DNA of 64,000 nucleotides, from contig WBVU01000016.1 of assembly GCA_009192285.1 (NCBI GenBank), forward strand, positions 558,001 through 622,000, given 5' to 3'. A program made the translations under genes and the position numbers. Positions 59,401 through 64,000 of this stretch are shown here, piece after piece (position 1 is the stretch's first letter; the number at the start of each line of letters is the position of its first letter). The notes under the pieces were generated by a model that was given only the letters and a program-made list of their open reading frames with translations, was not told where the DNA came from and ran no database searches. The stretch is from Morchella semilibera. Lineage: Eukaryota > Ascomycota > Pezizomycetes > Pezizales > Morchellaceae.

Positions 59401-62400
59401 TGAGAGCCATTGGGGAAAGAGTTGAAAGACCCACCCTGTGCTGAACCTTGGGGAAAGAAAAGCTCGTCCTGACGTGCCGCTGAGACGCTACTATCTATAG
59501 GAGAATTGGTACTTCCATTTCTCTGATCCGCTGTCTTCGCCACGAAGCCGCCTTGCCAGTCGCCTCCTGGATATGCGGATGCAGGACCAGGAAGAGGATC
59601 ACAAGGTGAAGGATGAATAGATGGATGAGGTGCCCGTGGGGCGTGCGGTGAACTAGGGGTGTTGATGACATTGATTTGTGGGCTCCCGGTAATGCTCTGT
59701 CCCTGTTCTTGGTATCTTCGCAAAAGTGCCAATCTCTCTCGCAGGTCATCGATTCCATCCACTGGCAGGGCAGGCTTTATGCCTTCGTGAAATTCTTCGA
59801 AAGATCTAAGTGGAGAATTAAAGTCACCCTGTTTCAATGTTGAAGCTTCTGAATTCAACTGGCTCTTTGTGCGCTCAACTTGGAATGGTTGAGGCTTCAA
59901 TCCACGCTGTTGCTCACTGTTGAAGAAACCTAACTGGGCTGGAGAATTTAACTGGCCACTGGCATTCGCTGCAGCAATGGCCTCGTGGGACCGTGATGTA
60001 GGGCAAACAAAGAATCTCAAACTAGCAACACTATCTGCCTTTGTCTTGAAAGAGTGTATCAACTGTTCGTCTGTAAAAGCAGGTTCTTCTTGAGGGTTCA
60101 CAAGTTAATTATATATCCTGGAGGAGGAGGAGGGGGGAATATACCATATGCATTTGCTCCTTGGCCTACTTCTGTGGGATGAATTGATGCCACCTCCCAT
60201 TCACCAATACCCAATTCCGCACAAAATACTTTCCGTAGAGAAGCCGCTGAATCCAGTTTTGTAACATCTATCAAAACCCAAATCCTTCCATCCCTGGTTA
60301 CAAACACAAGCTTTCTCTGATTTCCAGCCCCACTGGCTCCACTCGCTGCGGTTGCTACCCTAGAAGCCTTTTGCCTCCCTCGTAGATTGATATCAACAGA
60401 CGAGATTGAATGACGATCAAGCGAAGAATCACTAGCATTATGTTCCGCAATTGAAAAAGGAACACCCGCCGGTCCCCAACTTGGAGAAGCTGGTGAATCA
60501 ACATCATCCATGCTTTCATCATCCTTAGACTCCTTCCTCGCCCCTAGCCTTGTTCGGATCTTATCAACAATCTTTGAACCTTTAGACTTTTCGTGCGTAT
60601 CTTGTCTCTCAATTGGCTTGGGGTGGACTCCTAAAACCTGAAGTGCCTTGGTTGTTCCCTTCCCATCGCCCGCCCTATTCATCACATTACTATTTAAACT
60701 TGATGCAATCGACTCTGCCGAGCCTCCCCTCTCATGCCTAGAGGCAGAGATATTCTGATGGCTTAAATTAGGCGAGTTACGGGGTGAATTTGAGGTTGGC
60801 TGCTTCCCAGTGAAATTGTTATGTCCCCAAATTTCCTGGGGTTCACGAATACTTGTCTCCGAGTTAGATGGGCTATGCCGACCCACCTGGTCGACAAAGT
60901 TACTGACAACCCTCTTCGGGCCAGAGCTTGGCCCGTTCGGACGGTGCAGCTGCTCTATCCCGCTGTCGCTATTGCCTCTATTGTACTGTGGCTGCTCGTT
61001 TGTGGAAGAATAGCTCCCATCTGTATGCATTACGGGTAAGGTTATTGACCTATTTCCGTGATTGAACCGTTGAACTGGAGATTTCAAGTGTGGTTGCTTA
61101 CTTGGCGACTCTGCCCTCTCAGCTGATGAGAAGGAGTCGTTGCGATGCTGGGGGCTGATCTGTCCCGAGGACGGCGGGGTATTTGGGACAACTTTGGTCA
61201 ATTTCAACATTTCGCGGACCATCTTTTTAATATTCTTTGCCGCCTGTCTTTCTTTTGCAGGGTCGGCGTTTGGTCCACAAAGTCTCAGCACTTCCGGTTG
61301 CACGCGTTCGAAAATGTTCGAAGAAGTAGTATGATGGCCCATATCCAAAAACTCTTGGCCGTGGATATTGAGATTACGGAAAGCTTGTTGCCATTCCTTC
61401 GAAAATTCGTGACGGTCGAGATAGTTGATCACCCTGTCCAATGTCCAGATAGCAGCTTCTGATTCTGATGAGAGGGGACCAGACGAGTTCGATGCTACAA
61501 GAGGAGACTGCTGGGAATGGGATACATGGGATGACCGGGTAATACCCCCCACGGGGATCTGACTGGCACTAACACTGCGATTCCCCGACTGTTGTTGCAC
61601 AAGTGATACAGATGAGCCGTTGGAGTGGAGAGGTGCCATGTAATCTGGCTCGGAAGATTCAATGCGCACAAAGGAAGTGAGGCTCTCTGAGGACTGGGCT
61701 GATGGCTGACGGTACATAGGCACTTCAGGGGGAGGGCGTTGGGGATGATGGGGAGGGTGATGGAGGTGTGAATGTGGGGTGTATTGCTGCTGTTGCACAG
61801 TGATACCGTTGCCGTTGACGGCGGATGTAGTACCAGCACTGACCCCGTTGTGGAGAGGCACAGACATAGGGGTTAACTGGGTTTTAGGGACCGAAGAGGA
61901 TAATGGAGGGTGTTGGTGAGGATTATAGGCCCCGTATTGGGGTTGAAGCCTCTGTTGTTGTTGCTGCTGCTGCTGCTGCTGCTGATGCAGTAGATTTTGC
62001 TGCTGCTGTTGCTGCAAATGCTGTTGTTGTGCATAAAAAGTCATGATGCTGTCCCTTCCTCTTCCCACGGTAGCATAATGAGGGTGGTACCCAGGGTCTT
62101 TTTGAGGTGGTGGGGGGGGCGGGGGCGGAGGAGGGGGTGGAGGAAGAATTCCAATTCCATTTTGCATTGGAGAATTTCCTACTGAAAACCCGCCACTATT
62201 ATTTCCAACTCCAACCCCAACTCCTGGCCCTACTCCTACCATTCCACCTGGCCCGTTACGACCATCCAACACCGATGTCGAAACATGTCGTAATCCCATG
62301 CCGGGCTGGCCCGGCAACATCGAATTTCGTGAAGGCTGTCTGGGCTGCATTCCGGCAAACATTCCACCGCCAATATCCGCAGGCGATGAGGCAGCACTTG

Positions 62401-62659
62401 TATGAGCTCTCGGGCGGCCGCTCATCATATTATTGTATCCCGCACCTGAACCCGAGGTCGGGATGGGCAAGAAGTTACCCGTAAAGTTTGGAATCTCGCT
62501 CAGTTGCTCAGGCTCGTGCAGATAGTGCGCTGTTCCTGGTGTGTTCATGCCACTACCAGGAGTTGCACCGCTCATGTTCATTCCCCCGGGTGAGGGTGTG
62601 CTTGTGATTGAAGGGTTGTTCTGGGAAAGAACACTCGCAGAGCGTTGACGCGAGACCAT
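56486..62659 (-). CDS. bck1: Cell-wall-integrity MAP kinase kinase kinase (Bck1 type)
   Basis: This Ser/Thr kinase acts below protein kinase C and phosphorylates the Mkk MAP kinase kinase in the cell-wall-integrity pathway. The model has four exons: 62659-60145, 60088-57005, 56948-56660 and 56603-56486, with three introns of exactly 56 nt, giving 2001 aa. The N-terminus is Gln/Pro/Ser/Gly-rich with poly-Pro and poly-Gln runs (about residues 170-245). A SAM domain follows at about 405-475 (AIWTLDRVINYLDRHEF), then a Ras-binding-like domain at about 775-870 that spans intron 1. A long disordered linker leads to the kinase at about 1709-1995, with a Gly loop (GKGTYGRVYLG), VAIK-type Lys in LAVKQ, HRDLKADN, DFGISKKS and the activation-segment/APE region GSVFWMAPE. 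Kinase subdomains are complete, so it should be active. Related MAPKKKs of the mating pathway are much shorter. Confidence 0.93.
61925..62030 (-). repeat. CAG/CAA trinucleotide repeat encoding poly-Gln in bck1
   Basis: Runs of CAG and CAA codons produce Gln stretches around residues 212-240 of the kinase. A poly-Pro run encoded by GC-rich CCN codons lies just upstream in the protein, near 62108-62143. Confidence 0.85.
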
Positions 62660-64000
62660 TACTCTCTTCCTTTCCCTTCTTCAGCTCCTCTAACACCCTA
62701 ACACCCCCTGCTGCTGCTTCCTCGGATAATATTCTATATTTTCTTGGCAGTTCTCAAAAACTTACCATCAGCTGGATGTGATAGTCGCCTCGATCGCCGC
62801 TGCCGAGAGTTGTGCGCGCGCGGTCGTTTCGTAACCTTAGAGACTTCAAAGCTCCCCGAGCAAGGCTGTCCGAACAAATACTTGTATAATTCAGAGTTCA
62901 CGGACTGATCAGAACCTGAATAACTAGCTGACTGAACTGAACTGACTGACTGAGAGTTATCCCCTCACTTAGTAGAAACAAAATGGAAAAAGAAAAGAAA
63001 AAAAGTATAACCCGTGGGGTTGTAAAGCGAGCGAGCGGCTCTGTATCGTATTTCGGGGGGCTCGTGCGTAAACGAGCTCTCGATATGTAGATATGTAATC
63101 CTGAAGATGTAGTTTTTTTTAAAATTATTATTATCTCCTCTCTTTCTTTCCCTCTTTTTTCAATCTTCCTTCGCAAAAAAAAAATGATGTTAGGATATGT
63201 AGTTAGAACAGGGTAGGATGTATGAAGGTCAAGGTTGAAGGATAAGCAAAGCAGTTTGTTGTCGTTCCTTCGAGGGTGTTCGGCGGCACAGCACATCAGC
63301 CCCTGCTCCGCACTCGCCTGACACTCATTTCGTATTTTATACACAAACCCTGCGAATCTCTGTACCCTGCCCTCCTATTGGGGCTGAACATGAGATTTCG
63401 ATGGTCAGTGGCGGTAAGCGCAAGGCACCAGGAACAACCTCCCTCGAGGTACCCTTAGCAGCATTGAATTGAATAACTCGAACTCCCCTTACACTCTAAG
63501 CTGACGGTATTTGGATTTCCTCTATCCCTCGGTCTTTGGGCCGAGTGGTTGTCGTTACATACATCGCTTCCCCACTACATCTACATACAGCAACTACATG
63601 TACCCCTTGTGTAACCAGTGAAGCACTTTCCGGTGGGGCACCTCCAAATCTAAAAAAACTGCTGAAGCTTCTTTCAACACCAAAAAAGAAACAATCCCTA
63701 TATATATCTACCACTGACTTACAATCAGACCTCTTTTTTTTTGGTCGCATGCACGTACGTCAACTGCTCTACATATATGTAGGTATCACATTTGTTCGCT
63801 CAAGGAAAGGTTCTCATCCCGTGGTTATTATGATGCCGAGCGGTGCACAGTCCAGATACTAACGCTATTTATACTACGACATACATACACCTAGGCATGC
63901 ACCATGATGCCTCCCTTCTCCAGACTCCAGAAATACTCTTCTGCCTTCAAACTGTTGAGATTGGAGGGGGTCTGTTGCTATTTTTACACAGAACAATTGT
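62660..64000. other. Region upstream of bck1
   Basis: This is likely the bck1 promoter and 5' leader. An ACTGAC-type short repeat (about 62925-62955), A/T runs and TACATGTA at 63595 are present. No coding frame is supported. Confidence 0.55.

Noticed and set aside
60098-60145. bck1 as two genes split at 60.1 kb
   Set aside because: A 56-nt intron (60089-60144) joins the frames inside the Ras-binding-like domain; the downstream frame starts only at a GTG.
1-64000. CRISPR arrays, LTR or virus-derived elements, rRNA
   Set aside because: No regularly spaced repeats, paired long terminal repeats, polymerase or capsid motifs or rRNA sequence were recognised on either strand.

Overview
The window is nuclear DNA of a filamentous ascomycete (Pezizomycotina; class not determined). 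The evidence is many short spliceosomal introns (52-136 nt, a few longer) with GTRNGT-type donors and CTRAC/CTGAY branch sites, plus a White Collar-1 blue-light receptor, a Bck1-type MAPKKK with SAM and Ras-binding-like domains, Nop9, a fungal pyruvate decarboxylase and a Pth11-like seven-helix receptor. I rebuilt gene models by hand from reading frame, splice sites and protein-family continuity. Every multi-exon model given closes in phase from ATG to stop.

Layout: 1.7-2.4 kb (-) an unrecognised helical protein; 8.6-12.0 kb (-) wc-1, between two gene-empty low-complexity blocks (about 6 kb on its 3' side, 4.4 kb on its 5' side); 16.4-20.0 kb (-) a nine-exon PLP-dependent group II decarboxylase; 21.5-24.1 kb (-) Nop9; 26.8-28.2 kb (-) a secreted short tyrosinase. 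From 28.2 to 43.5 kb is an accessory-looking stretch. It holds two fold-back inverted repeats, a MITE-like element, a Pth11-like membrane receptor (31.9-33.4 kb, +) split over eight small exons, a SINE copy, and a secreted lipase-like protein (36.0-39.1 kb, -). That protein has Gln at the catalytic-serine position and a 600-residue tail studded with Lys-Arg sites. Then come an F-box protein (43.5-45.2 kb, +), pyruvate decarboxylase (48.2-50.4 kb, -), a second gene-poor stretch with another SINE copy, and the cell-wall-integrity MAPKKK (56.5-62.7 kb, -).

The genes do not form an operon-like or obvious biosynthetic cluster; most are conserved housekeeping or signalling genes. The most unusual items are: (1) the pseudo-lipase fused to a Kex2-site-rich repeat tail; (2) a tRNA-derived SINE family with three copies; (3) a 12-13 nt sequence (sense strand TGATCATTGACA) in five introns of three genes; (4) strong enrichment of the palindrome TACATGTA outside exons; (5) fold-back and MITE-like repeats at 30.0-30.9 kb. 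I recognised no LTR retrotransposon, virus-like element or CRISPR array.
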